Shown here: positions 8,763-19,720 of the stretch, piece by piece
Layout: each line of letters begins with the position of its first letter
Numbering within the stretch: the stretch's first letter is position 1
Assembly: GCA_015057525.1 (NCBI GenBank)
Contig: SVEE01000002.1
Location: forward strand, 68,767-132,766
Length of the DNA stretch: 64,000 bases
Direction: 5' to 3'
From: Lachnospiraceae bacterium
GTDB lineage: Bacteria; Bacillota; Clostridia; Lachnospirales; Lachnospiraceae
Made by a program: the position numbers and the translations under genes
Notes under the pieces: model-generated
Told to the model about the DNA's origin: nothing
Database searches by the model: none
Seen by the model: only the letters and a program-made list of their open reading frames with translations

Positions 8763-9500
8763 ATGTCAGAAAATAAGAAAACAAACAATAATGAAGTAAC
8801 AAGTTGTACAAATGAATCCTGTAATAACATAGTCATTGAAAATTTTAATCAAGTATATTTAAATAAAAATCATAAAAAAAATAATGTTTTTCTGATTAAT
8901 ATTTTTGGTGAGATAGAGGGACATGAGCCGTCATCAAATATGAAATCTACAAAATATGAAATGCTATTGCCTATTCTTGCTTACATTGAAGACAACAATG
9001 ATATAGATGGTGTATTAGTTTTGATTAATACTGTAGGTGGTGATGTGGAATCAGGACTTGCCATAGCAGAAATGCTTGCAACCTGTAGCAAACCAAAGGT
9101 GTGCCTTGTGTTGGGGGGAGGTCATTCAATAGGGGTACCTCTTGCAGTATCAGGGGATAAAACCTTTATTGCACCTTCTGCAACTATGGTTGTTCATCCG
9201 ATTAGAGTGAATGGAACAGTACTTGGAGTCAGACAAAATTTTGAGTATATTGAGCGTATGCAGGACAGAATCATAGAATTCACAGCTAACCATAGTAATA
9301 TTTCTAAAGATAATCTTAAATCAATTATGTTCAATACATCAGAACTGACAAAGGACATAGGATCAGTGCTTATTGGCCAACAGGCTGTAGAATGTGGAAT
9401 TATAGATGAAGTGGGTGGAATAAGTGAGGCTATGAATTGTTTATACGACTTGATTAATAAACAGAAAAATAGTAAAATAGATTCGTATGAGCATTTATAA
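8763..9500 (+). CDS. tepA: ClpP-class serine protease, TepA family
   Basis: INTVGGDVESGLAIAEML and GGGHSIGVPLAVSGD (ClpP-like catalytic Ser); located immediately upstream of ftsK/spoIIIE as in Bacillus. Confidence 0.85.
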   Translation: MSENKKTNNNEVTSCTNESCNNIVIENFNQVYLNKNHKKNNVFLINIFGEIEGHEPSSNMKSTKYEMLLPILAYIEDNNDIDGVLVLINTVGGDVESGLAIAEMLATCSKPKVCLVLGGGHSIGVPLAVSGDKTFIAPSATMVVHPIRVNGTVLGVRQNFEYIERMQDRIIEFTANHSNISKDNLKSIMFNTSELTKDIGSVLIGQQAVECGIIDEVGGISEAMNCLYDLINKQKNSKIDSYEHL

Positions 9501-9568
9501 AGATGTTTATTTGGGGAAGTATTCCCCAGTACATATGGCTCTGCATATTGAGATAAGGAGAGAATGTG

Positions 9569-12274
9569 ATGGCGGGAACAAACAAAACCGGCAAAAGCAA
9601 TAATCAAACAAAGAAAAATACTAGAAAAACTCAAGGTGGAAGTAAGGGCAGAAATACTAGACCACAAGTTGATAATTCATACACTAAACAAAGAAAAGCT
9701 GCAGCTATGAAAGCTCTAGCAGAAGAAGGAGATAATTCAAGAAAAAGAGAAATATATCTTTTTATTTATCTTGCAGTGTCCATATTCTTATTGTGCAGTA
9801 ATTTTGGTTGGTGTGGAGTTGTAGGAAACTTCATATCCAGTATAATATTTGGATTATTTGGAACAGTATCTTACATTATTCCTATATTTGCATTTTTTAC
9901 AGCAGCCTTTTTATTTGCAAATGGAGCACAGAAGAAGATAGTAAAAAGAGTATCGTGTGCTGCGATATTTTTAGTAGTAATTGCATTTATATTCCAGCTC
10001 ATTGCAGGAGTGAAAGGGGTTGGAATCAAAGAGTTATATGTAAATGGTGCTGACCATGAACTGGGAGGCGGAGTGATTCTCGGTGGTTTAGTGATTTTGT
10101 TACATAAGCTCATTGGTTTGACTGGATGCATTATTGTTATTATTCTCATGGCAATTATTGGATTTATTGTGGTGATGGATGTATCTATTATTGATATGCT
10201 TAAAAACAATAATGATGATTTTGATGATGAAGATGAAGACTACAAAGATGAATTTGATTTTAATGCTCAACCTGCCAAAATGCAGAATAGAGATGTTCTT
10301 AATAGTATAAAGGTTCTTGAGAGTGAAGATAAGAAATCTAAGAAGAAGGTTAAGAATAAGATTGTTGATAAGGAAGAGGTTCATGAATTAAAACCTTTAC
10401 CTAACAATGATTTCTTTGCCCTTGAAGATGCTAAGCAATATGATTTTGATACAAATACAAAGGATTATAAAGAGGATTTCTTTAACAAACCTGCCAATTC
10501 CCTTGAGGATGAAAATGTTACGGTGCTTGAACCTGTAAAACGTCAGCGTAAGAAGACCAAAGAATCTACAGCACAGATGGAAGCGGAAAGAGATGCAATT
10601 GCAGAGAGCATAAGTGGAACAAGTGTTACAGCTACAAATCCAACAAAATCTCTTTCTGGGGCAAGATTTATAGATGAACCTACATCTGTAACACCAAAGA
10701 GTTCATTCACCAGTATGAATGAAAGAAATGCAGGTGTTACTTCAGAGAACAAAGTTACAGCTAATGCTACTGGAAAATCCCAGGATATGTCCACAAAAGA
10801 GTACATATTCCCACCAATAGATTTACTTAAAACAGCTAAGAACAAAGGTGGTAACAATGAAGCAGGTGTTAGAGAAACAGCTATGAAGCTTAAAAGTACA
10901 CTTGAGAACTTTGGTGTTAATGTTACTGTTACAGATTATAGCTGTGGTCCATCGGTAACAAGATATGAATTACAACCAGAACAGGGTGTTAAGGTTAGTA
11001 AAATTGTCAATCTTGCCGATGATATTAAACTTAACCTAGCAGCGGCAGATATTCGTATTGAGGCACCTATACCTGGCAAAGCAGCAATAGGTATAGAGGT
11101 TCCAAACAAAGAAAGTTCACCAGTGTATTTTAGGGATTTATTAGAATCAGATAATTTCAAAAAATTCCCTTCCAAAATAGCTTTTGCAGTTGGTAAGGAC
11201 ATAAGTGGACAAGTTATTGTTGCAGATATCGCAAAAATGCCTCATCTTCTTGTGGCAGGAGCTACAGGTTCGGGTAAGTCAGTTTGTATAAATACACTTA
11301 TTATGAGTATTTTATACAAGGCTAATCCTGATGATGTAAAGCTTATTATGGTTGACCCTAAACAGGTTGAGCTTAGTATATATAACGGAATACCTCATAT
11401 GCTGATTCCTGTTGTGACTGATCCAAAGAAGGCTGCAGGTGCACTTAACTGGGCAGTTATGGAGATGACAAACAGATACCAGCTTTTTGCTCAGTATAAT
11501 GTACGTAATCTTCAGGGCTACAATGATAAGGTTAAAGAAGTGACTGGTTCAGAACAGGGCAACGAGGAGATGAAGAAACTTCCTCAGATTGTCATTATTG
11601 TAGATGAGTTAGCTGATCTTATGATGGTAGCACATGGTGAGGTTGAAGATGCAATTGTTAGACTTTCACAGCTTGCAAGAGCTGCAGGAATACATTTGAT
11701 TATTGCTACACAGAGACCATCTGTAGACGTAATAACAGGTCTTATCAAGGCGAATGTACCTTCACGTATCGCGATGACTGTTTCGTCAGGTGTTGATTCT
11801 AGAACAATTTTGGATATGAATGGTGCGGAGAAGCTTCTTGGTAAAGGTGATATGCTGTTTTATCCAACAGGTTATCCCAAACCTGTTCGTGTACAGGGGG
11901 CGTTTTTATCTGATGATGAGATTGCAAATGTAGTTGATTTCATCAAGGAACAAACAGGAGACACCGTGTATGACGAAAAAATCACTAGTGAAATAGCAAA
12001 CAGCTCCGTTGGGGGAGCAACTTCATCAGGTGGTTCATCAGGTGGCTCAGACTTAGATGAATATTTTGTTGAAGCCGGTAAATTCATTATAGGTAAGGAT
12101 AAGGCTTCTATCGGAATGCTTCAAAGAGTGTACAAAATAGGATTTAATCGTGCGGCTAGAATAATGGATCAGCTTTCTGATGCAGGGGTAGTTGGACCAG
12201 AGGAAGGAACAAAGCCTCGTAAGGTTCTTATGACCATGGAAGAATTTGAAAATTATATAGAAGAGAATTTATAG
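9569..12274 (+). CDS. ftsK: DNA translocase FtsK/SpoIIIE
   Basis: N-terminal TM helices, GATGSGKSV Walker [13 protein letters not shown] Walker B, C-terminal gamma winged helix. Start ATG 9569 after AAGGAGAG; listed ORF begins at GTG 9566. Confidence 0.95.
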   Translation: MAGTNKTGKSNNQTKKNTRKTQGGSKGRNTRPQVDNSYTKQRKAAAMKALAEEGDNSRKREIYLFIYLAVSIFLLCSNFGWCGVVGNFISSIIFGLFGTVSYIIPIFAFFTAAFLFANGAQKKIVKRVSCAAIFLVVIAFIFQLIAGVKGVGIKELYVNGADHELGGGVILGGLVILLHKLIGLTGCIIVIILMAIIGFIVVMDVSIIDMLKNNNDDFDDEDEDYKDEFDFNAQPAKMQNRDVLNSIKVLESEDKKSKKKVKNKIVDKEEVHELKPLPNNDFFALEDAKQYDFDTNTKDYKEDFFNKPANSLEDENVTVLEPVKRQRKKTKESTAQMEAERDAIAESISGTSVTATNPTKSLSGARFIDEPTSVTPKSSFTSMNERNAGVTSENKVTANATGKSQDMSTKEYIFPPIDLLKTAKNKGGNNEAGVRETAMKLKSTLENFGVNVTVTDYSCGPSVTRYELQPEQGVKVSKIVNLADDIKLNLAAADIRIEAPIPGKAAIGIEVPNKESSPVYFRDLLESDNFKKFPSKIAFAVGKDISGQVIVADIAKMPHLLVAGATGSGKSVCINTLIMSILYKANPDDVKLIMVDPKQVELSIYNGIPHMLIPVVTDPKKAAGALNWAVMEMTNRYQLFAQYNVRNLQGYNDKVKEVTGSEQGNEEMKKLPQIVIIVDELADLMMVAHGEVEDAIVRLSQLARAAGIHLIIATQRPSVDVITGLIKANVPSRIAMTVSSGVDSRTILDMNGAEKLLGKGDMLFYPTGYPKPVRVQGAFLSDDEIANVVDFIKEQTGDTVYDEKITSEIANSSVGGATSSGGSSGGSDLDEYFVEAGKFIIGKDKASIGMLQRVYKIGFNRAARIMDQLSDAGVVGPEEGTKPRKVLMTMEEFENYIEENL

Positions 12275-12283
12275 GAGAATAAT

Positions 12284-13954
12284 ATGTTAACGGATATACA
12301 AATAGCACAACAAACGGAATTAAACAATATTAAGGACGTTGCCGCTAAAATCGGCATAACGGAAGACGATTTAGAGATGTATGGTAAATATAAGGCTAAA
12401 TTATCTGACGAATACATGGATAGTGTTAAGGATAATAAGAATGGTAAGCTTGTTCTTGTTACTGCAATTAATCCAACTCCTGCAGGAGAAGGTAAGACTA
12501 CAGTAACTGTTGGACTTGGTCAGGCTATGTGTAAGCTTGATAAGAAAGCAGTGATAGCCCTTAGAGAGCCGTCTCTTGGACCATGTTTTGGTATTAAGGG
12601 TGGTGCTGCAGGTGGTGGCTACTCTCAGGTTGTACCAATGGAGGATTTAAATCTTCATTTTACAGGTGATTTTCATGCTATTACATCTGCCAATAACCTT
12701 TTAGCTGCTGTTATAGATAATCATATACATCAGGGTAATGCTCTTAGAATCGACCCTAAGAGAATTGTTTTTAAACGTTGTCTTGATATGAATGATAGAG
12801 CATTGAGAAGTGTTATTGTAGGTATGGGTAAAAAAGCTGACGGAGTAGTTAGACAGGATGGATTTGTTATTACAGTTGCATCTGAGATTATGGCTATTCT
12901 TTGTCTTGCTGAGGATATAAAGGATTTACAAGAAAGACTTAGCAAAATAATTGTTGCGTACAATTATGACAATGAGCCAGTAACAGCCGGAGAGCTTAAG
13001 TGTGTTGGTTCTATGACAGCACTTCTTAAGGATGCTATTAAGCCTAACATAATTCAAACTCTCGAACATACACCTGCACTTGTACATGGTGGTCCATTTG
13101 CTAATATTGCTCATGGTTGCAACTCTGTTAGAGCAACTAAAACTGCACTTAAAATAGCAGATTATGTTATCACAGAGGCAGGCTTTGGCGCAGACCTTGG
13201 TGCAGAGAAGTTCTTTGATATCAAGTGTCGTATGGCTGGACTTAAGCCAGATGCTGTTGTGCTTGTTGCTACAGTAAGAGCACTTAAATATAACGGTGGT
13301 GTACCTAAGACAGAACTTAACAATGAGAATCTTGATGCCTTAGCCAAAGGTATTGTTAATCTTGAAAAGCATATTGAGAATCTCCAGATGTATGGTGTGC
13401 CTGTTGTTGTTACTCTTAACAGATTTATTACTGATACAGATGCAGAACTCAATTTTATTAAAGAATTCTGCGAATCAAGAGGTTGCGATTTTGCTCTTGC
13501 TGATGTTTGGGCAAAAGGTGGTGAAGGTGGTATTGAACTTGCCAAGGCTGTTCTCAATACACTAGAAACCAAGGAAAGTAATTTCAAGGTACTTTATGAT
13601 GATAGTCTTTCTATAAAGGAAAAAATTGGTGAGGTTGCAACCAAAATATATGGTGCAAAGGATGTAACATATAGTTCAGAGGCTTCTAATGCAATAGCTA
13701 AGATAGAAGCTATGGGAATGGGCAACATGCCAGTATGTATGGCTAAGAATCAGTATTCCCTTTCTGATGATGCTTCACTTCTTGGTAGACCAGAAGGTTT
13801 CACAGTTAATATTAGAGAAGTATATGTAAGTGCGGGCGCAGGTTTTGTTGTTGCAATAACTGGAGCTATTATGACTATGCCTGGTCTTCCTAAGACCCCT
13901 GCAGCTGAGAGAATATTTGTTGATGATAATGGAGTTATTAACGGATTGTTCTAA
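12284..13954 (+). CDS. fhs: Formate--tetrahydrofolate ligase
   Basis: [18 protein letters not shown], 556 aa, full-length match to family pattern. Confidence 0.97.
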   Translation: MLTDIQIAQQTELNNIKDVAAKIGITEDDLEMYGKYKAKLSDEYMDSVKDNKNGKLVLVTAINPTPAGEGKTTVTVGLGQAMCKLDKKAVIALREPSLGPCFGIKGGAAGGGYSQVVPMEDLNLHFTGDFHAITSANNLLAAVIDNHIHQGNALRIDPKRIVFKRCLDMNDRALRSVIVGMGKKADGVVRQDGFVITVASEIMAILCLAEDIKDLQERLSKIIVAYNYDNEPVTAGELKCVGSMTALLKDAIKPNIIQTLEHTPALVHGGPFANIAHGCNSVRATKTALKIADYVITEAGFGADLGAEKFFDIKCRMAGLKPDAVVLVATVRALKYNGGVPKTELNNENLDALAKGIVNLEKHIENLQMYGVPVVVTLNRFITDTDAELNFIKEFCESRGCDFALADVWAKGGEGGIELAKAVLNTLETKESNFKVLYDDSLSIKEKIGEVATKIYGAKDVTYSSEASNAIAKIEAMGMGNMPVCMAKNQYSLSDDASLLGRPEGFTVNIREVYVSAGAGFVVAITGAIMTMPGLPKTPAAERIFVDDNGVINGLF

Positions 13955-13981
13955 TATACTTTTTCTTTGTGGAGATTTAAT

Positions 13982-14821
13982 ATGAAGAAAAAAATAATGA
14001 CATTTGCTATATGTATATTTTTAATCTTATTATTAAACGGCTGTTCGGTGGCATCTGAGAAAGAAATAATAAGATATGCCAATGAAAAATATGGTGAAGC
14101 TACGCTTATAAGAACAGAAAAAATAGATGACGAAGAAGTTGTATGTTATTTTAAAGACAAGGAATATAGCTTTGAATATTTTGTTTCTAGCTATATGAAT
14201 GATATCGTTATAGATGGCGCTACCTTTGGCTCTACGGAAAACAAAGGTAGTAACTTTGATATTACATATTATAATTATATAAATGATACAATTAAAGATG
14301 AAATACATGATATAGAAGATAAGTATAATGTGAATATTTCTATATCTGATGGAACTTATATATATTACTTTGCTAGGATTTCATATAATTCAAATGATAC
14401 ATCAAATGCAGCTTTAGTGTCAGGAGAAGTAAGTGATTTATATACATCCATAGATTCAAGGCATTATTGGAAAGATATGGTAGTTGAGGTGTATGACTGT
14501 AGTGGAAACTACATAGGTTCATATCACTCTGAACAGAGTGCATGGATGACTCCTGAAGAAGAAATTGATTTAATTTACATTGATGCGATTGCGAGTCTTT
14601 CTCCTGATGCGGTTTATGTAGGAAAAGAGCAACATGTATTTTCTGAAACAGGAGTAAATATAAATAATGTTGTTCAGGTGTTAGGTAATCCTGAAGTGAA
14701 AGTAGATTCTATAGTGACGTATTATATGTTTATTGTTGACGATAAAGAATATTATATGTGTGATTTTATGATAACAAATGATATCGGTGGATATGAATGG
14801 TACACAAATTATAAAAAATAA
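13982..14821 (+). CDS. Uncharacterised lipoprotein
   Basis: MKKKIMTFAICIFLILLLNGC lipobox; ATG at 13982 after GTGGAG preferred to listed upstream start; no family recognised. Confidence 0.75.
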   Translation: MKKKIMTFAICIFLILLLNGCSVASEKEIIRYANEKYGEATLIRTEKIDDEEVVCYFKDKEYSFEYFVSSYMNDIVIDGATFGSTENKGSNFDITYYNYINDTIKDEIHDIEDKYNVNISISDGTYIYYFARISYNSNDTSNAALVSGEVSDLYTSIDSRHYWKDMVVEVYDCSGNYIGSYHSEQSAWMTPEEEIDLIYIDAIASLSPDAVYVGKEQHVFSETGVNINNVVQVLGNPEVKVDSIVTYYMFIVDDKEYYMCDFMITNDIGGYEWYTNYKK

Positions 14822-14845
14822 TATATATATTAAGGAGGATGAATA

Positions 14846-15685
14846 ATGGCACATATTATTGATGGTAAAGTTATTTCTAAACAGATAAAGGATGAATTAA
14901 AAGAGAAGGTTGCTCAGTTAAAGACTGAGGGCAAAGAGGTATGCCTTGCCGTTATTCAGGTTGGCAATGACCCAGCTTCAACTGTGTATGTTGGAAACAA
15001 GAAGAAGGCTTGCGAGTACATAGGTATAAAATCTCTTGCATATGAGATTCCAGAGGAGACAACAGAAGAAGAACTTCTTGGTATAATAGATAAGCTTAAT
15101 AAGGATGATTCAGTACATGGTATTCTTGTACAGCTTCCTGTTCCTGAGCATATAGATGAAGAAAAGATTATCAATGCAATATCTCCTTCTAAAGATGTAG
15201 ATGGTTTCCATCCTGCAAGTGTTGGTGCTTTAAGTATTGGACAAAAAGGTTTTGTTTCATGTACGCCAGCAGGTGTTATACAGCTTCTCAAACGTTCAAA
15301 TATCGAAATAGCAGGTAAGGAATGTGTTGTAATAGGAAGAAGTAATATTGTTGGTAAGCCAATGAGTATGCTTTTACTTAGAGAGAATGGAACAGTGACA
15401 ATATGTCATTCTAGAACTAAAGACTTAAAAGAGGTTTGTAAGAGAGCGGATATTCTTGTAGTAGCTATAGGAAAACCTAAAATGATAGATGCATCATATG
15501 TTAAAGAAGGTGCAACAGTTATTGATGTTGGCATTCATAGAGATGAGTCAGGTAAGCTTTGTGGTGATGTGGACTTTGACTCAGTTGAACCAATTGCAGG
15601 AGCAATTACACCTGTTCCAGGTGGTGTAGGTCCGATGACAATTGCGATGCTTATGAATAATTGTGTAGAAGCGGGAATGAATTAA
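14846..15685 (+). CDS. folD: Methylenetetrahydrofolate dehydrogenase/cyclohydrolase
   Basis: VGNDPASTVYVGNKKKAC, VVIGRSNIVGKPM, ITPVPGGVGPMTIAML. Confidence 0.97.
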   Translation: MAHIIDGKVISKQIKDELKEKVAQLKTEGKEVCLAVIQVGNDPASTVYVGNKKKACEYIGIKSLAYEIPEETTEEELLGIIDKLNKDDSVHGILVQLPVPEHIDEEKIINAISPSKDVDGFHPASVGALSIGQKGFVSCTPAGVIQLLKRSNIEIAGKECVVIGRSNIVGKPMSMLLLRENGTVTICHSRTKDLKEVCKRADILVVAIGKPKMIDASYVKEGATVIDVGIHRDESGKLCGDVDFDSVEPIAGAITPVPGGVGPMTIAMLMNNCVEAGMN

Positions 15686-15687
15686 AA

Positions 15688-17037
15688 ATGAATATACTTT
15701 TAGTTTCATTAGGCTGTGATAAGAATCTATGCGATAGCGAAGCTATGCTTGGATTACTTAGAGCCAACAATTACAATATTACAAATAATGAAGAAGACGC
15801 AGATGTTGTTGTGATTAATACATGTAGCTTTATTCACGATGCTATGGAGGAAAGTATTAATACTATTCTTGAGATGGCAAGACTAAAGGAAGGCAGATTA
15901 AAATATTTAATAGTTGCTGGATGCCTTGCAGAACGTTTTAAGGAAGAAATATTTGATGAACTTCCAGAGGTGGATGCATGTATCGGAACAACTGGCTTTG
16001 ACAAAATTGTTGAAGTGATTAATAGCCTTGAAAATAATGAAAAGGATAATAATATACCTGTTACATGTTTTGAGGATATAGACAAGCTTGTTGTTACAGA
16101 TACGGATAAGGTTATTACTTCAGGAACTTTTATGGGTTATCTTAAGATAGCAGAGGGATGTAATAAGTTTTGTACCTACTGTGTCATACCTCACATTAGA
16201 GGAAAATTCAGAAGTGTCCCAAAGGAAAATCTCATTAAAGAAGCTAATTACATGGCATCACAGGGTATAAAAGAAATAGTTCTTGTAGCTCAGGAAACAA
16301 CATGTTATGGTGTGGACTTGTATGGCAAGAAATGCCTTCACGAGCTTATACATGATATCGCTTCAATCGAAGGAATAGAGTGGATAAGAGTTATGTATTG
16401 TTATCCAGAGGAAATATATGATGAGCTTATTGATACATTTGCAAATGAACCAAAGCTTTGTCATTATATAGATATGCCTTTGCAACATTCAGAAGATAAT
16501 GTTCTTCATCGTATGGGTAGAAAAACTGACAAAAAGGCAATAATAGAAATTATCAATAAGTTTAGAAGTAAGGTTCCAGATATGGCTATTAGAACCTCTT
16601 TGATTTCTGGTTTTCCGGGTGAAAGCCAAAGTGAGCATGAATCTTTAATGGAATTTTTAGACGAGATGGAACTTGACAGAGTAGGAGTATTTACTTATTC
16701 TAGAGAGGATGGAACTCCAGCGGCTGGCTTTGATAACCAAATAGACGAGGAACTTGCGGCGACATGGAGAGATGAAATAATGGAGCTTCAGCAAGAAGTA
16801 TCCTTAGATAAAAATCTTGAAATGGTTGGCAAGAGTTACAAAGTAATAATAGAAGGATATTCACCGGAGGATGATGTATATGTGGGAAGAACCTACAAGG
16901 ACGCACCTAATGTGGATGGACTTGTATTTGTAAATTGTGATTATGAATTAATATCGGGTACAATAGTTGATGTTGTTATAACTGAAGCTGGACCTTATGA
17001 CTTAATAGGAGAGATAAAAGATGAATTTACCAAATAA
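15688..17037 (+). CDS. rimO: Ribosomal protein S12 methylthiotransferase
   Basis: SLGCDKNLCDSEAMLG; radical SAM CNKFCTYCVIP; TRAM C-terminus. ATG 15688 gives canonical N-terminus MNILLVSLGC. Confidence 0.95.
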   Translation: MNILLVSLGCDKNLCDSEAMLGLLRANNYNITNNEEDADVVVINTCSFIHDAMEESINTILEMARLKEGRLKYLIVAGCLAERFKEEIFDELPEVDACIGTTGFDKIVEVINSLENNEKDNNIPVTCFEDIDKLVVTDTDKVITSGTFMGYLKIAEGCNKFCTYCVIPHIRGKFRSVPKENLIKEANYMASQGIKEIVLVAQETTCYGVDLYGKKCLHELIHDIASIEGIEWIRVMYCYPEEIYDELIDTFANEPKLCHYIDMPLQHSEDNVLHRMGRKTDKKAIIEIINKFRSKVPDMAIRTSLISGFPGESQSEHESLMEFLDEMELDRVGVFTYSREDGTPAAGFDNQIDEELAATWRDEIMELQQEVSLDKNLEMVGKSYKVIIEGYSPEDDVYVGRTYKDAPNVDGLVFVNCDYELISGTIVDVVITEAGPYDLIGEIKDEFTK

Positions 17038-17560
17038 ATTAACAATTCTTAGAGTTATACTTATTCCATTTTTTCTTGTAGCACTTATGGTTGACGGAAT
17101 ACCATATGGCAAATGGATTGCTCTTGCAATATTTTGTATCGCGAGTATTACAGATGCGCTTGATGGACAGATTGCCAGAAAATATAATTTAATAACTAAC
17201 TTCGGCAAATTTATGGATCCACTTGCAGATAAGCTTCTTGTATGCTCAGCCATGATTGCAATGATTGATTTGGGTAGAATACCAGCGTGGGTTGTAATTG
17301 TTATAATAGCAAGAGAATTTATAATAAGTGGTTTCAGACTTGTTGCATCAGATAATGGCGTTGTTATTGCAGCAGGATGGTGGGGCAAGGTTAAAACTGT
17401 TGTACAGATGATTATGATAATTGTACTTATCTGTGATTTTGGTGGTAAGGTTGTTGGAATAATTGAAACGGTTCTTATATATGCAGCACTTGCTCTTACA
17501 GTTATTTCATTACTGGACTACTTAATTAAAAACAAATCTGTATTATCAGAAACTAAATAG
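17021..17560 (+). CDS. pgsA: CDP-diacylglycerol--glycerol-3-phosphate 3-phosphatidyltransferase
   Basis: CDP-alcohol phosphotransferase motif DALDGQIARKYNLITNFGKFMDPLADK; 17-nt overlap with rimO. Confidence 0.94.
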   Translation: MNLPNKLTILRVILIPFFLVALMVDGIPYGKWIALAIFCIASITDALDGQIARKYNLITNFGKFMDPLADKLLVCSAMIAMIDLGRIPAWVVIVIIAREFIISGFRLVASDNGVVIAAGWWGKVKTVVQMIMIIVLICDFGGKVVGIIETVLIYAALALTVISLLDYLIKNKSVLSETK

Positions 17561-17573
17561 GTAATCATAGAAG

Positions 17574-17603
17574 CAGGTTGTGGTAAATACGCGACCTGTT
17601 TTT
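17574..17603 (+). terminator. Rho-independent terminator
   Basis: CAGGTTGTG gtaaata CGCGACCTG TTTTT. Confidence 0.75.
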
Positions 17604-17654
17604 ATATATTTAATAAATATTGTCAAATATATAATTAATAAAAAGGGGATAAAT

Positions 17655-18125
17655 ATGATAGAAGATAAGTTGATTAAACTATTGAACGAAAAGAACATGA
17701 CTATTACTACAGCGGAATCTTGTACAGGTGGTATGATTTCATCTAGGTTAGTCAATGTTTCTGGAGCATCTGCTGTTTTAAATGAAGCATATGTAACTTA
17801 CTCTAACGAAGCAAAGTCTAGGAATTTGGGCGTTAGCAAAGAAACTATAGATAAATATGGTGCTGTATCTGAGGAAACTGCGAAAGAGATGGTTGAAGGG
17901 GTAGCTAAAAGAGCTTGTACTGATTGTGCCATTGCTGTCACAGGTATTGCTGGACCAGATGGAGGGACGAAGGAAAAACCTGTTGGAACTGTGTATGTGG
18001 GTTATTATATATGTGGTGAAAGTTTTGTAGAAAGATATAACTTTCAGGGAGACAGATATGAAATTAGAAAAAAAACAACAGACGAAGTTTTAACTAGAAT
18101 TTATAAAGAATTACAGAGAAAATAA
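17655..18125 (+). CDS. pncC: Stand-alone CinA C-terminal domain protein (nicotinamide-nucleotide amidase family)
   Basis: TTAESCTGGMISSRLVNVSGAS and VTGIAGPDGGTKEKPVGTVYVG; ATG 17655 after AAGGGG. Confidence 0.88.
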   Translation: MIEDKLIKLLNEKNMTITTAESCTGGMISSRLVNVSGASAVLNEAYVTYSNEAKSRNLGVSKETIDKYGAVSEETAKEMVEGVAKRACTDCAIAVTGIAGPDGGTKEKPVGTVYVGYYICGESFVERYNFQGDRYEIRKKTTDEVLTRIYKELQRK

Positions 18126-18184
18126 TCGTTAAATTAAGTTTAAATTTATTAAAAATAATTATTAAAAAATATGGATAGAATAGC

Positions 18185-18213
18185 TTGATTTAATATTTTA
18201 AAAGGTATATTAT
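18185..18213 (+). promoter_or_regulatory. Candidate sigma-A promoter of the decarboxylase operon
   Basis: TTGATT - 17 bp - TATTAT; followed by leader hairpin GGTTTTGT/ACAAAGCC (18230-18250). Confidence 0.6.
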
Positions 18214-18277
18214 ATACTCGGAAGAAATTGGTTTTGTTTTAGACAAAGCCTAAAATAAATTCAACGGAGGACTTAAA

Positions 18278-19702
18278 ATGAGTAACAAACTTACTTTGTC
18301 AGCAAGTGATAGAATAGCAGCTTTACTTGATGACTCAAGCTTTGTTGAAGTTGGTTCTTATGTTACAGCAAGAAGTACTGATTTCAACATGCAGGAAACT
18401 GATACTCCAAAAGATGGTGTTATTACCGGATATGGTGTTATCAATGGCAAATTAGTGTATGTTTACAGCCAGGATGCTAGTGTTCTTGGTGGTGCTATCG
18501 GCGAGATGCATGCTAAGAAGATTTCTAAAATCTATGACATGGCTATGAAGGTAGGAGCTCCTGTTGTAGGTCTTATTGACTGTGCAGGTCTTAGACTTCA
18601 GGAAGCTACAGATGCTATGAATGCGTTTGGTGAAGTATATTTGAAGCAGACTTTAGCTTCAGGTGTTATTCCACAGATTACTGCAATTTTTGGGACTTGT
18701 GGCGGTGGTGCGGCACTTATTCCAACATTAACAGATTTTACATTTATGACAAAGGAAGGCTCAAAGTTATTCGTTAACAGCCCTAATGCATTAGATGGAA
18801 ATAATTCTGCTAAGCTTGATACAGCTTCAGCTGATTATTTAAGCAATAATACTTCACTTGTTGATTTTGTATGTGAAGATGATGGACAGCTTCTTGCTCA
18901 GGTAAGAACACTTGTAGACATCCTCCCTTCAAACAACACTGATGATGAAGTTGCAGAGTGTGCAGATGATTTAAATAGAATTATTCCTAACCTTGATGGT
19001 TTTGCTGATGATGCAAGAGCAGTATTACAGAATGTTGCAGATGGCAATCTATTCATTGAAGTAAACAAGGACTATGAAAAGGGAATGGTTGTTGGTTTCA
19101 TCAAATTAAATGGTGCAACAATCGGATGTGTAGCTAACCAGGCTAAGGATGGCGGAGCAATGGTTACTGCTGACGGTGCAATGGTTGCTGCTGATTTTGT
19201 TAAGTTCTGTGATGCATTTAGTATTCCAGTACTTACATTAGTTAATGTTAAGGGATTTGTTGCAACAGTAGATAATGAGAAAGTTATTGCTGATGCAGTT
19301 GCTAAGCTTACTTATTCATATGCTGATGCTACAGTACCTAAGGTTACATTAGTAATGGGCGATGCTTTTGGTACAGCTTATACAGTAATGAACTCAAAGT
19401 CTATCGGCGCCGATGTTGTGTATGCTTGGCCATGTGCTAAGATTGGAACAATGGATCCAGAGATGGCAGTTAAGATTATGTATGAAAAAGAAATTGCTGC
19501 AGCTGATGACAAGACAGCTAAGGTTGCAGAGTTAAAGAAGGCATATGTTGAGTTACAGTCAAGTGCAATTGCAGCTGCTAAGAGAGGTTATATTGATGAT
19601 ATAATTGAGCCAGATGCAACTAGAAAGCGTCTTGTGGCTGTATTTGATATGCTTTACACTAAGAATGAAGATAGACCATATAAGAAGCATGGAGCAGTTT
19701 AA
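18278..19702 (+). CDS. Carboxyltransferase (methylmalonyl-CoA decarboxylase alpha / 12S transcarboxylase-like)
   Basis: Crotonase-fold carboxyltransferase motifs (DCAGLRLQEATDAMNAFGEVY, FGTCGGGAALIP, KDGGAMVTADGAM); 474 aa. Confidence 0.88.
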   Translation: MSNKLTLSASDRIAALLDDSSFVEVGSYVTARSTDFNMQETDTPKDGVITGYGVINGKLVYVYSQDASVLGGAIGEMHAKKISKIYDMAMKVGAPVVGLIDCAGLRLQEATDAMNAFGEVYLKQTLASGVIPQITAIFGTCGGGAALIPTLTDFTFMTKEGSKLFVNSPNALDGNNSAKLDTASADYLSNNTSLVDFVCEDDGQLLAQVRTLVDILPSNNTDDEVAECADDLNRIIPNLDGFADDARAVLQNVADGNLFIEVNKDYEKGMVVGFIKLNGATIGCVANQAKDGGAMVTADGAMVAADFVKFCDAFSIPVLTLVNVKGFVATVDNEKVIADAVAKLTYSYADATVPKVTLVMGDAFGTAYTVMNSKSIGADVVYAWPCAKIGTMDPEMAVKIMYEKEIAAADDKTAKVAELKKAYVELQSSAIAAAKRGYIDDIIEPDATRKRLVAVFDMLYTKNEDRPYKKHGAV

Positions 19703-19720
19703 AGAAGAGGTGACAACTAA

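Noticed and set aside
9194-9667. Antisense ORF of 157 aa
   Set aside because: Opposite tepA/ftsK start; no SD or family match.
13162-13587. Antisense ORF of 141 aa
   Set aside because: Opposite fhs, whose coding frame is continuous and well conserved.
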